Positions 7,538 to 15,738 are shown, counted from the first letter of the stretch. The stretch: DNA of 17,633 nucleotides from Helicobacteraceae bacterium (GCA_027068615.1 JAMOQV010000230.1:1-17633), one strand, 5' to 3'. Program-made: numbers and translations. The notes: generated from the letters alone by a model not told the origin.

Positions 7538-9478
7538 TTGAAACCATTACTAATAAAGCTCACTCATGGTCTGAGTGAGCAAGATATACTTGCAGATGAA
7601 AGACCAATAGTAGAAGACTTTTTATCAAAAGAATACATCACAAAAAAAGAAGATATTTACAAATTTAACTCAAAATACCGTGCAGGAACTTTAGGTTTAG
7701 TACAAAAAGGTACAGCATATCTAAATGTTATAGGGGAAAATGTAAAAGACCTTTTTATAGATGAAAACTCACTAAATAAAGCAACTGAGGGTGATTTGGT
7801 AATTGTTCAAAGACTCTTAGGCAAAAGGGGAACTCCTAGTGCTAAAGTTATAGAAATTGTTGGACGAGCTGAGAGTTATTCTGTTGCATATATACTAAAC
7901 AAAGATGAAAAAAACCATCTACTAGATATAAAAACAAACCATCCAACGGGTGTTGAGATATCTGAAGATGAACTAAACTCTTATAAAGATGGAGATCTTT
8001 TTAAGATAGATAATCAAACAAATACCATTATGGAAAAACTAGGAAATGTCAAAGACCCAAAGGTTGATGAGAAGATAGTTCTAGCTCAGTTTAACAAACA
8101 TGATGAGTTTGATGAAGAGGTTTTAAAACTTGCAACATCTTTTAAAGAGGTAGATGCTTCTAAGCACCCAAATAGAGTTGATTTAAGAGAGCTTAGTTTT
8201 TGTACTATTGACCCCGTAACTGCAAAGGATTATGATGATGCTATATACTGGGATGATAAAAACTCAACTCTTTATGTAGCCATAGCAGATGTGAGTCATT
8301 ATGTAACACCTTTTGGTGCGATAGATAATGAAGCGATATATAGAAGTTTTTCTATCTATTTACCACATCGCTCAATCCCAATGCTTCCAAGACAACTTAG
8401 TGAAACACTTTGTTCACTTCAAGCTGATGTTGATAGACTTGCTTATGTTTTTGAGATGAGATTAGACACTCAAAAACTTGAAGTTACAAAAGCTAAAGTT
8501 TATGAAGCTATTATCCACTCTCAAAGAAGATTTAACTATGAAGAGATAGATGCATTTTTAGAAGATAGATTAAAAGCTAAAAACTCATCTGAAAAAGAGA
8601 TATTTGAGTGGATAACAAAACTAAAAGTTATAACAGATGCTTTAAAAGTTAAAAGATTAAAAGTTGGTTATGATTTTCGCTCAACTGAGATAGATATGAA
8701 CTTAGACAAAGATGGAAACATAGCATCAACTACTATGGCAGAAGAGACACCATCTCATGCACTTATAGAAGACTGTATGCTTTTAGCAAACAAATGTGCT
8801 GCATCATCTTTTACAAGGGGACTTTTTAGGATACACGAACCACCTAGTCAAAGTAAACTTCAAAAACTTTACCAAGAGTTAGCAAGTATAGGCATCTTTT
8901 GTGATATAAAAGAGTCTGTAAAAGAGACCATAACAGATATACAAAAACAAGCAAAAGAGATGGGTTTAGAAGCAGAGGTTGACACACTTATCATCCGCTC
9001 ACAAATGCAAGCTAGATATGCACCATATAACTCTGGACACTTTGGTTTGGGCTTTGAAGCTTATACACACTTTACATCCCCTATCCGTCGCTACTCTGAC
9101 CTTATCGTTCATAGACTTCTAAAAGCTATAAACAAAGATGACAAAGAAGAAGGTAACTATGTTCTTAGAAATATAGAATCTCTTAGTATGACCATAAGTG
9201 AAAAAGAGAGAGAAGCAAGTACGATAGAGCTTGATTTTATGGCTAGAAAATATGCAAGATGGGCTGAGAAAAATCTAAACAAAAGATTTAAAGCTAAAAT
9301 CTCATCAACAGATATAGATGTAAAAGCTGAACTAAGAGATAAGATAATCGGTGCAAAACTAAACATAACTTCAAATGGGAACTATGTACTTTTTCAAGAT
9401 GTAGTTGTTGAGATAACAAAAGTAGATATACTAAAAGCAAAAATCTTTGCCATAGTTGTTGAGGACACAGATGTATAA
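7538..9478 (+). CDS. rnr: RNase R/RNase II family 3'-5' exoribonuclease
   Basis: A 646-aa hydrolytic exoribonuclease that degrades RNA from the 3' end in the cytoplasm. The RNB catalytic domain spans about 215-530 and carries the four acidic metal ligands in DPVTAKDYDD (Asp225, 231, 233, 234). SIYLPHRSIPMLP (272-284) and HFTSPIRRYSDLIVHRLL (511-528) complete the signature. An OB-like N-terminal region (about 45-110) precedes it. The C-terminus is a short beta-rich domain of about 65 aa, in the place of S1. The length is close to RNase II and well short of E. coli RNase R (about 813 aa), as in the short RNase R that I recall from Helicobacter. The TTG start follows a stop codon closely and has no clear ribosome binding site, suggesting coupling to the HDOD gene. 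It overlaps holA by 8 nt. Confidence 0.93.
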   Translation: MKPLLIKLTHGLSEQDILADERPIVEDFLSKEYITKKEDIYKFNSKYRAGTLGLVQKGTAYLNVIGENVKDLFIDENSLNKATEGDLVIVQRLLGKRGTPSAKVIEIVGRAESYSVAYILNKDEKNHLLDIKTNHPTGVEISEDELNSYKDGDLFKIDNQTNTIMEKLGNVKDPKVDEKIVLAQFNKHDEFDEEVLKLATSFKEVDASKHPNRVDLRELSFCTIDPVTAKDYDDAIYWDDKNSTLYVAIADVSHYVTPFGAIDNEAIYRSFSIYLPHRSIPMLPRQLSETLCSLQADVDRLAYVFEMRLDTQKLEVTKAKVYEAIIHSQRRFNYEEIDAFLEDRLKAKNSSEKEIFEWITKLKVITDALKVKRLKVGYDFRSTEIDMNLDKDGNIASTTMAEETPSHALIEDCMLLANKCAASSFTRGLFRIHEPPSQSKLQKLYQELASIGIFCDIKESVKETITDIQKQAKEMGLEAEVDTLIIRSQMQARYAPYNSGHFGLGFEAYTHFTSPIRRYSDLIVHRLLKAINKDDKEEGNYVLRNIESLSMTISEKEREASTIELDFMARKYARWAEKNLNKRFKAKISSTDIDVKAELRDKIIGAKLNITSNGNYVLFQDVVVEITKVDILKAKIFAIVVEDTDV

Positions 9479-10433
9479 AAATGAGTTAGACAAACATATA
9501 CAAAACAACTCACTTTCAAATAGTTTTATACTATTTGGAGAGAGTAGTTTTTTGATAGATAGATATACTAAAATCTTAACAGATATAGAAGATGCTTCTG
9601 TCTTGTCTTTTTACTTTGATGAGTATAACTACTCTAGTGCAAAAGCTCATCTCTCTCAAGCTTCACTTTTTGGTGGACGAAATATCCTTATAATAAAAAG
9701 TGAAAAAAAGATACCTAAAAAAGAGTTAGAAACATTTATAGACTTGTGTGAAAAAAATCAAGAAAATCTTTTTGTATATGCTTACTATGGAACTGACTAC
9801 AAAGCATATGCAAAAGCATTTTCTAAAAAAAACACTATGAGTGTAAGATTTTTCCACCCTAAAGAGTATGAAGCACAAAACATTATAGCTCAAATAGCAA
9901 AAGAAAAAAATGTAAATATAAATCGAGATGCAATACTTCACTTACTAAATCTACACAACTCAGATATAGCCCTAGCATCTAATGAGATAGAAAAGTTTGT
10001 AGTTTATGACAAACCCATCACAACAAAAGATATAGATAACCTTGTTTATGGACTAGCAGAGATAAATATAGATGATTTGATAAAAAACATACTAAATAAA
10101 AAAGATTTTACAAAAGATATACACTCCCTACTAGAACACGGCGAAGATGAGATAAAAATCATTACAGCCATAACATCATACTTAACACAATTATATATGT
10201 TTAACATCTACATAAGGGTAAATGGCACACCAAATGCAATGGAGATTTTAGGCTACCCTGCCCCAAAATTTGTAGTAGATGAAAAAGCAAATATAAGCTT
10301 AAAGTTTAAACCTCAAACTTACTACAAACTACATAAACTACTCCTTGAAGCTGAACTAAATATGAAAAGTTCAAATATAGATAAAGAAGCTATATTACTC
10401 TCTACTTTGCTAAGATTACAAAGATTTTTATAA
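9471..10433 (+). CDS. holA: DNA polymerase III delta subunit
   Basis: A 320-aa clamp-loader delta subunit, which opens the sliding clamp during DNA replication. The N-terminal NSFILFGESSFLIDRY (about 17-32) corresponds to the LYGEExFLI motif of HolA proteins, which keep an AAA+ fold without a functional Walker A. The middle region with IAQIAKEKNVNI and the helical C-terminal domain fit delta domains II and III, and the length is near the usual 330-340 aa. The ATG at 9471 is chosen because GAGG lies 6 nt upstream, inside the last codons of the exoribonuclease gene; a TTG at 9456 would lengthen the overlap without a ribosome binding site. It is the last gene of the HDOD-exoribonuclease-holA run. 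The 111-bp gap after it carries the carB promoter. Confidence 0.9.
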   Translation: MYKNELDKHIQNNSLSNSFILFGESSFLIDRYTKILTDIEDASVLSFYFDEYNYSSAKAHLSQASLFGGRNILIIKSEKKIPKKELETFIDLCEKNQENLFVYAYYGTDYKAYAKAFSKKNTMSVRFFHPKEYEAQNIIAQIAKEKNVNINRDAILHLLNLHNSDIALASNEIEKFVVYDKPITTKDIDNLVYGLAEINIDDLIKNILNKKDFTKDIHSLLEHGEDEIKIITAITSYLTQLYMFNIYIRVNGTPNAMEILGYPAPKFVVDEKANISLKFKPQTYYKLHKLLLEAELNMKSSNIDKEAILLSTLLRLQRFL

Positions 10434-10482
10434 AAAAAAATAATCAAATATTAAGAGCCTTTTAGTTACAATAACAGAATTT

Positions 10483-10512
10483 TTGTATATAGTTTAATAA
10501 ATACTATATACT
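10483..10512 (+). promoter_or_regulatory. Candidate sigma-70 promoter of carB
   Basis: TTGTAT (10483-10488) and TATACT (10507-10512) are separated by 18 bases within the AT-rich gap before carB, giving a leader of about 25 nt. An AAAGG then lies 7 nt before the ATG. No pyrimidine or arginine attenuator or PyrR-type structure is visible in this short leader. Confidence 0.45.
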
Positions 10513-10544
10513 TACTTATTTTAATTATTTCAAAAAGGTAAACA

Positions 10545-13500
10545 ATGCCAAAACGCACCGACATTAATACTATTTTACTTATAGGTTCTGGTCCGATTAT
10601 AATCGGTCAAGCTTGTGAATTTGACTACTCTGGTACTCAAGCTGTTAAAACTCTAAAAGAGTTAGGTTATCGTGTTGTTCTTATAAATTCTAACCCTGCT
10701 ACAATTATGACAGACCCTGAATTTGCTGACAGAACTTACATAGAACCGATAAAAGAAGATGTAATCGCAAGAATCATCAAAAAAGAAAATGTAGATGCAG
10801 TTCTTCCAACTATGGGTGGACAAACTGCTTTAAATGTTGCAACAAGTATGTATGAAAAAGGGATGCTTGAAGGTGTGGAGTTTTTGGGTGCAACTCCTGA
10901 AGCTATCCACAAAGGTGAAGACCGTTCAGCTTTTAATGAAGCTATGATAAAGATAGGGATGGACTTACCAAAAAGTGCAAATGCTTATAGTGTAGAAGAA
11001 GCTATACAAGTTGCAAAAGAGATAGGTTTTCCAGTAATCTCAAGAGCTTCATTTACACTAGCTGGTGGTGGTAGTGGTGTTGCTTACAATATGGAAGAGT
11101 TTGAAAAATTAGCTCAAGAGGGTCTTTCAGCATCTCCAGTTAATGAGATAGAGATTATGGAATCTATGCTTGGTTGGAAAGAGTATGAGATGGAAGTTAT
11201 CCGTGATAAAGCCGATAACTGTATCATCGTATGTTCTATCGAGAACTTTGACCCTATGGGTGTTCACACAGGAGATAGCATCACGGTTGCCCCTGCTCTT
11301 ACTCTAACAGATAAAGAGTACCAAAGAATGAGAGATGCATCTTTTGCTATCCTTCGTGAGATAGGTGTTGATACGGGTGGAAGTAATGTTCAGTTCTCTA
11401 TAAATCCTAAAGATGGTCGAATGATAGTTATCGAGATGAACCCTCGTGTATCTCGTTCATCTGCACTTGCATCAAAAGCTACTGGTTATCCGATAGCTAA
11501 AGTTGCAACTTTACTTGCTGTTGGTTTTACTCTTGATGAGATTACAAATGACATCACAGGAACTCCTGCATCTTTTGAGCCAGTAATTGACTATGTTGTA
11601 ACTAAAGTTCCTCGTTTTACTTTTGAAAAATTCCCAGAAGCTACTAATACTTTAGGTACAAGTATGAAATCTGTTGGTGAAGTTATGGCTATGGGTAGAA
11701 CTTTTAAAGAGTCTATCCAAAAAGCACTTTGTTCACTTGAAACTGGTCTATGTGGATTTGACCCTATAGATGCATCTGATGAGTTTATAAAACACGAAAT
11801 CCGTCGTCCAAATGCAGATAGAATTTTATATGTAGCAGAGGGTTTCCGTCGTGGTATGAGTGTAGAAGATATGTTTGATACTTGTGCGATAGACCCTTGG
11901 TTTTTATACCAACTAGAAGAGATGATAGCATCAGAAAAATCTATAACAAAAGATACACTAGAAGATGCAAAAGCACTAAGAGAGTTAAAAGTTGATGGTT
12001 TTTCAGACAAAAGAATCTCTCAACTTGTAGGTTGCGATGAAGAGGATGTTTATCAAGCTAGAAAAAAACATAACATAAGCTTAGAGTACAATGAAGTTGA
12101 TACTTGTTCAGCAGAATTTGAAGCACTTACACCATATCTTTACTCAACTACAAACATCACTAAAATACCTGTTCAAAAAAGACAAAGTGATAAGAAAAAA
12201 GTTCTTATCGTCGGTGGTGGACCAAACAGAATAGGACAAGGTATAGAGTTTGACTACTGTTGTGTTCATGCTGCTTTTGCACTAAAAGAGATGGGTATCG
12301 AGACCATTATGTACAACTGTAACCCTGAAACAGTTTCTACTGACTACGATACTTCAGATGTACTTTACTTTGAGCCTATTGACTTTGAAAGAGTTAGAAG
12401 TGTTATAGAGAGTGAAGAGCCAGATGGAATTATCGTTCACTTTGGTGGGCAAACTCCACTTAAACTAGCAGATAGTCTAACTAAGATAGGTGCAAATATA
12501 TCTGGAACTCCATCATCAGTAATTGATTTAGCAGAAGACAGAGAGCAATTTAGTGACTTTGTTATAAGAAATAATCTTAAACAACCAGAAAATGGTCTTG
12601 CTCGTGCAAAAGAGGAAGCTCCAGAGATTGCACAGCGATTAGGTTTTCCTGTTTTAGTTCGTCCATCATTTGTTCTTGGTGGTCGTGGTATGAAGATAGT
12701 TTACTCTCAAGAGGAATTAGCCGAATATATGGAACTTGCTATCTCTGTATCAAACGAAGCACCAGTTCTTATAGATAAGTTTTTAGATCAAGCAACTGAA
12801 CTTGATGTTGATGCTATATGTGATGGTAATGATGTTTATATCGGTTCTGTTATGCAACATATCGAAGAAGCAGGTATCCACTCTGGAGATAGTGCTTGTT
12901 CACTTCCTCCAGTAAGTTTGAGTGATGAGATGATATTGAAAGTTGAAGAACAAACTAGAACTATTGCTTTAGGACTTGGAGTAAAAGGTCTTATGAATGT
13001 TCAATATGCAATTTATCAAGATGAAATTTACCTTATAGAGGTTAATCCTCGTGCTTCTCGTACTGTTCCTTTTGTATCAAAAGCTACAGGTATGCCACTT
13101 GCAAAAGTTGCAACTCGTGTTATGATGGGTGAAACACTTAGAAGTTCGTTAGAGTATTATGACAAATATAAAATTGTAAAAGAGGAAAATGGCATCTTAA
13201 AACCGATACTTAAAGACCATGTATCTGTAAAAGAAGCAGTTTTTCCTTTCCATAAACTAATCGGTGCAGATTTAACACTAAGTCCAGAGATGAAATCAAC
13301 TGGTGAAGTTATGGGTGTTAGCTCAAACTTCGGTATATCTTTTGCAAAAGCTCAATTAAGTGCAGGTAATAAAATTCCAACTGGTGGAACTTGTTTCTTA
13401 TCTTTTGTAGATAGTGATAAAGTTTATGCTCCAGAGATAGCAAAAGGTCTAGTAGAACAAGGTTTTAAACTTGTAGCTACAAAAGGTACTCAAGCTGTTT

Positions 13501-13781
13501 TAGAAGAAAATGGCATACCTTGTGAGAGAATCCTTAAAATCTCAGAGGGTCGTCCAAACATAGAAGACAGTATGAAAAATGATGAAATTGCTATGGCAAT
13601 AAATACATCCGATAACAACACTTCTAAAAAAGATGCAGTTGTTATCAGACAAGAGGTTCTTAAAAGAAGCATACCATACTTTACAACTCTAAGTGCTGCT
13701 CGTGCCTTAATACTTGCTCTTAAAGAGATGAAAGATGACTCATGGTCAGATGCAAAATCACTTCAAGATTTTCTAGCATAG
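10545..13781 (+). CDS. carB: Carbamoyl-phosphate synthase large subunit
   Basis: A full-length 1078-aa CarB (E. coli 1073 aa). It makes carbamoyl phosphate from bicarbonate, ammonia and two ATP, feeding arginine and pyrimidine synthesis. The duplicated synthetase halves are clear. Half one has GSGPIIIGQACEFDYSG (14-30), the glycine-rich LAGGGSGVAYN (172-182) and EMNPRVSRSSALASK (297-311). Half two has GGGPNRIGQGIEFDYCC (557-573), LGGRGMKIVY (711-720) and EVNPRASRTVPFVSK (832-846). An oligomerisation region lies about 400-545, and the allosteric MGS domain occupies about 940-1078, ending with the YFTTLSAA stretch. carA, encoding the glutaminase subunit, is not in this window. The gene has its own promoter, and its stop codon lies in the stem of a 10-bp hairpin. 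Confidence 0.98.
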   Translation: MPKRTDINTILLIGSGPIIIGQACEFDYSGTQAVKTLKELGYRVVLINSNPATIMTDPEFADRTYIEPIKEDVIARIIKKENVDAVLPTMGGQTALNVATSMYEKGMLEGVEFLGATPEAIHKGEDRSAFNEAMIKIGMDLPKSANAYSVEEAIQVAKEIGFPVISRASFTLAGGGSGVAYNMEEFEKLAQEGLSASPVNEIEIMESMLGWKEYEMEVIRDKADNCIIVCSIENFDPMGVHTGDSITVAPALTLTDKEYQRMRDASFAILREIGVDTGGSNVQFSINPKDGRMIVIEMNPRVSRSSALASKATGYPIAKVATLLAVGFTLDEITNDITGTPASFEPVIDYVVTKVPRFTFEKFPEATNTLGTSMKSVGEVMAMGRTFKESIQKALCSLETGLCGFDPIDASDEFIKHEIRRPNADRILYVAEGFRRGMSVEDMFDTCAIDPWFLYQLEEMIASEKSITKDTLEDAKALRELKVDGFSDKRISQLVGCDEEDVYQARKKHNISLEYNEVDTCSAEFEALTPYLYSTTNITKIPVQKRQSDKKKVLIVGGGPNRIGQGIEFDYCCVHAAFALKEMGIETIMYNCNPETVSTDYDTSDVLYFEPIDFERVRSVIESEEPDGIIVHFGGQTPLKLADSLTKIGANISGTPSSVIDLAEDREQFSDFVIRNNLKQPENGLARAKEEAPEIAQRLGFPVLVRPSFVLGGRGMKIVYSQEELAEYMELAISVSNEAPVLIDKFLDQATELDVDAICDGNDVYIGSVMQHIEEAGIHSGDSACSLPPVSLSDEMILKVEEQTRTIALGLGVKGLMNVQYAIYQDEIYLIEVNPRASRTVPFVSKATGMPLAKVATRVMMGETLRSSLEYYDKYKIVKEENGILKPILKDHVSVKEAVFPFHKLIGADLTLSPEMKSTGEVMGVSSNFGISFAKAQLSAGNKIPTGGTCFLSFVDSDKVYAPEIAKGLVEQGFKLVATKGTQAVLEENGIPCERILKISEGRPNIEDSMKNDEIAMAINTSDNNTSKKDAVVIRQEVLKRSIPYFTTLSAARALILALKEMKDDSWSDAKSLQDFLA

Positions 13782-13790
13782 AAAATCTTG
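13764..13790 (+). repeat. 10-bp hairpin spanning the carB stop codon
   Basis: CAAGATTTTC (13764-13773) is followed after 7 bases by its exact reverse complement GAAAATCTTG (13781-13790). The carB TAG runs from the loop into the second arm. No U-tract follows, so it is not a canonical terminator; it may act as a 3' end stabiliser or as part of the folded junction with the next gene. Confidence 0.6.
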
Positions 13791-13795
13791 TCATC

Positions 13796-14215
13796 TTGGC
13801 TCAAACCGACACAACTGTCGGTTTTTTATCTCAAAATGACAAAAAACTTTTTGAGATAAAACAAAGAGATAGCTCAAAACCATTTATAAAGATATATAAA
13901 GATTTTAAAACCTTTCTATCTTATAAAAATCGCATCCCTCAAAATCAAAAAAAATTTGTTCGCCATTCTAAAAAAATAACTTTTATAGTAAAAAACAAAG
14001 CATTTAGAGTTACAAAAAATCATCTAAATTCTACTATATTTGATAAACTAGATTGGTATTACTCAACATCTGCAAATAGATCTAGAGAAAACTTCGATAA
14101 GAACTTTTGTAAAGAAAAATCAGATATAATCATAGAAGATGCAAACTCACTAAAAGAGACTACATCCTCAAACCTTATAAAAATAAATAACTTTAAAAAG
14201 AAGAGATTAAGATGA
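13796..14215 (+). CDS. Short Sua5/YciO/YrdC-family protein
   Basis: A small (about 139 aa) member of the family that includes the threonylcarbamoyl-AMP synthase TsaC/Sua5. Visible landmarks in order are QTDTTVGF (3-10, for family PTDTVYGL), EIKQRDSSKPFIKI (20-33, for the IKxRPxxKPL nucleotide-binding motif), KKITFIVKN (59-67, for PGPxTFIL) and STSANRSRENFD (90-101, for the STSANxSGE signature). TsaC is usually near 190-210 aa, so loops and the middle are reduced. Whether it still makes threonylcarbamoyl-AMP for tRNA t6A is unknown; a standard TsaC elsewhere in the genome is likely. Start is uncertain: TTG at 13796 begins at the conserved motif 14 nt after the carB stop, whereas an ATG at 13742 would overlap carB by 40 nt. 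It ends with ATGA overlapping the next gene and has a very basic tail. Confidence 0.75.
   Translation: MAQTDTTVGFLSQNDKKLFEIKQRDSSKPFIKIYKDFKTFLSYKNRIPQNQKKFVRHSKKITFIVKNKAFRVTKNHLNSTIFDKLDWYYSTSANRSRENFDKNFCKEKSDIIIEDANSLKETTSSNLIKINNFKKKRLR
13803..13827 (+). terminator. Intrinsic terminator hairpin inside the start of the Sua5-like gene
   Basis: A perfect 9-bp stem (13803-13811 with 13816-13824), GC-rich at its centre, a 4-base CAAC loop and an unbroken run of T at 13822-13827 form a canonical rho-independent terminator. It lies 22 bases after the carB stop, yet it is also codons for TDTTVGF of the following Sua5-like gene. It would end most carB transcripts unless a ribosome translating the downstream gene, or some other factor, prevents folding. 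Confidence 0.75.
13826..13859 (+). repeat. 11-bp inverted repeat following the terminator
   Basis: TTATCTCAAAA (13826-13836) pairs perfectly with TTTTGAGATAA (13849-13859) across a 12-base loop, inside the Sua5-like coding region. Its 5' arm overlaps the U-tract of the preceding terminator by two bases, and its 3' arm could alternatively pair with CTCAAA at 13800-13805. It is AT-rich and weaker than the terminator stem. Confidence 0.5.
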
Positions 14216-14658
14216 GTAAGATTTTTCAAGCATTTTTAACTGGTATATTTTTTACTTTTTTATTGGACTTTTTACTTTTTTTGGGGATATTTTTAAACTA
14301 TATCAAACCTTTAGAGATAAACTTATACTACAATATTTTATTTGCAGACAATCAAAACATCATAATATTTTTATTTTTTAGTGTATTTATAGGATATCTT
14401 ATAACATATATAAAAAATGTAAAAATAACTTTTAGTATAATATCTTTAGTATTTCTAATCGTTACTAGTGGTCTTATACCAAATATCGGTTATAAAATAG
14501 GTGAATTACTACTTATGAAAAAAAATGTAACATACAAAAATAACAGATATACATTTGTAGGTGATGCTTACTATATAGGTAGAGATAAGATTACATTTTA
14601 TGATTATGATCTGAAAAAAATTATTTTATTAAAAAAGAAAGAGTTGAAAAATTTTTAA
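14212..14658 (+). CDS. Small hypothetical membrane protein, 3 predicted TM segments
   Basis: A 148-aa protein with hydrophobic segments at about 5-29, 48-66 and 72-90, then a hydrophilic tail of about 50 residues rich in Lys and Tyr (VTYKNNRYTFVGDAYYIGRDK), which could form a small beta-rich domain. I recognise no family. The ATG overlaps the TGA of the Sua5-like gene (ATGA), and AAGAAGAG lies a few bases upstream, so the two proteins are translationally coupled and probably made together. A hairpin follows its stop codon, before convergent ilvC. Confidence 0.75.
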   Translation: MSKIFQAFLTGIFFTFLLDFLLFLGIFLNYIKPLEINLYYNILFADNQNIIIFLFFSVFIGYLITYIKNVKITFSIISLVFLIVTSGLIPNIGYKIGELLLMKKNVTYKNNRYTFVGDAYYIGRDKITFYDYDLKKIILLKKKELKNF

Positions 14659-14684
14659 CCACATATCGCAAAAAGCGAATGTGG
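14659..14684. terminator. Hairpin between the membrane protein gene and ilvC
   Basis: CCACATATCGC (14659-14669) pairs with GCGAATGTGG (14675-14684) with one bulged A and an AAAAA loop, in the 39-bp gap between convergent genes. On the minus strand it is followed by TTAAAAATTTTT, giving a plausible U-rich end for ilvC. On the plus strand no U-tract follows, so termination of the upstream gene there is less sure. Confidence 0.6.
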
Positions 14685-14697
14685 CTATAAGTGTGGA

Positions 14698-15720
14698 TTA
14701 GTTTTTGTCTTGATCTACAATTTTGTTTGCTGATATCCAAGGCATCATTTCACGAAGTTTGTTACCAGTTTTAGTGATAAGCATCTCTTTATCATTGTTT
14801 CTTTCAGCATTCATACGAGGATAACCTGCTTGACCTTCTAGGATAAAGTCTTTTGCAAATCTACCATCTTGAATCTCTTTTAAGATATCTTTCATAGCTT
14901 GTTTTGACTCAGCATTGATAACTCTTTTACCAGATACATAGTCACCATACTCAGCAGTATTAGAGATAGAATATCTCATATCAGCGATACCACCTTCAAA
15001 CATTAAATCAACGATAAGTTTAAGTTCGTGTAAACACTCAAAGTATGCAAGTTCAGGAGCATAACCAGCTTCAGTTAAAGTTTCAAAACCAGCTTGAACT
15101 AATGCAGCAGTACCACCACATAAAACAGCTTGCTCACCAAATAAATCAGTTTCAGTCTCATCTTTGAAAGTAGTTTCAATGATAGCAGTTCTACCACCAC
15201 CGATAGCAGATGCATAAGAAAGAGCTAACTCTTTAGTATTTCCTGAAGGATTTTGACCAACAGCGATTAAATCAGGGATACCACCACCACGAACAAATTC
15301 AGAACGAACAGTATGACCTGGAGCTTTTGGAGCAACCATCATTACATTGATGTTAGCAGCTGGGTGAATACGACCATAATGAATGTTAAAACCATGACCA
15401 AATGCGATAGTAGCACCATCTTTTAAATTTGGAGCGATTTCATTGTTGTAAATCTCTGCTTGATTTTCATCTGGAAGAAGAATCATAACTACATCAGCTT
15501 TAGCAGTTGCATCTGCTACAGTAAGAACTTCAAAGTTTTTAGCTTCAGCTTTAGCCCAGCTAGAACCATCTTTTCTAAGACCGATAACTACTTCAACACC
15601 ACTATCTCTTAAGTTTTCAGCGTGAGCGTGACCTTGTGAACCAAAACCTATCATTGCAACTACTTTGCTTTTGATTAAGTCTAAATTTGTGTCTTTGTCA
15701 TAATATACATTTAATGCCAT
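14698..15720 (-). CDS. ilvC: Ketol-acid reductoisomerase (NADP+)
   Basis: A 340-aa class I (short) acetohydroxyacid isomeroreductase, second step of valine/isoleucine synthesis in the cytoplasm. It uses NADPH and Mg2+ to turn acetolactate or acetohydroxybutyrate into the dihydroxy acids. The Rossmann motif GFGSQGHAHAENLRDSG spans 25-41. The beta2 loop GLRKDGSSW (47-55) retains Arg and Ser residues that fit NADPH preference. GHGFNIHYG (108-116) contains the catalytic His. The metal ligands are in ETDLFGEQ (190-197, Asp192 and Glu196) and FECLHELK (227-234, Glu228 and Glu232). The ATG at 15720 has AAGGA 6 nt upstream. It is convergent with the preceding membrane protein gene and divergent from the next. 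ilvB and ilvN are not in the window. Confidence 0.97.
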   Translation of the reverse strand: MALNVYYDKDTNLDLIKSKVVAMIGFGSQGHAHAENLRDSGVEVVIGLRKDGSSWAKAEAKNFEVLTVADATAKADVVMILLPDENQAEIYNNEIAPNLKDGATIAFGHGFNIHYGRIHPAANINVMMVAPKAPGHTVRSEFVRGGGIPDLIAVGQNPSGNTKELALSYASAIGGGRTAIIETTFKDETETDLFGEQAVLCGGTAALVQAGFETLTEAGYAPELAYFECLHELKLIVDLMFEGGIADMRYSISNTAEYGDYVSGKRVINAESKQAMKDILKEIQDGRFAKDFILEGQAGYPRMNAERNNDKEMLITKTGNKLREMMPWISANKIVDQDKN

Positions 15721-15738
15721 TGTTTTTCCTTGGATAAA

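Noticed and set aside
9456..9470. TTG at 9456 as start of holA
   Set aside because: The ATG at 9471 has GAGG 6 nt upstream and fits the family N-terminus; the TTG has no ribosome binding site.
10434..10544. Possible pyrimidine or arginine attenuator before carB
   Set aside because: The leader after the candidate promoter is only about 25 nt and contains no hairpin plus U-tract or leader peptide.
13742..13795. ATG at 13742 as start of the Sua5-like gene
   Set aside because: It would overlap carB by 40 bases out of frame and add 18 residues that match nothing in the family, whose conserved motif begins almost at the N-terminus. It remains possible because TTG at 13796 lacks a clear ribosome binding site.
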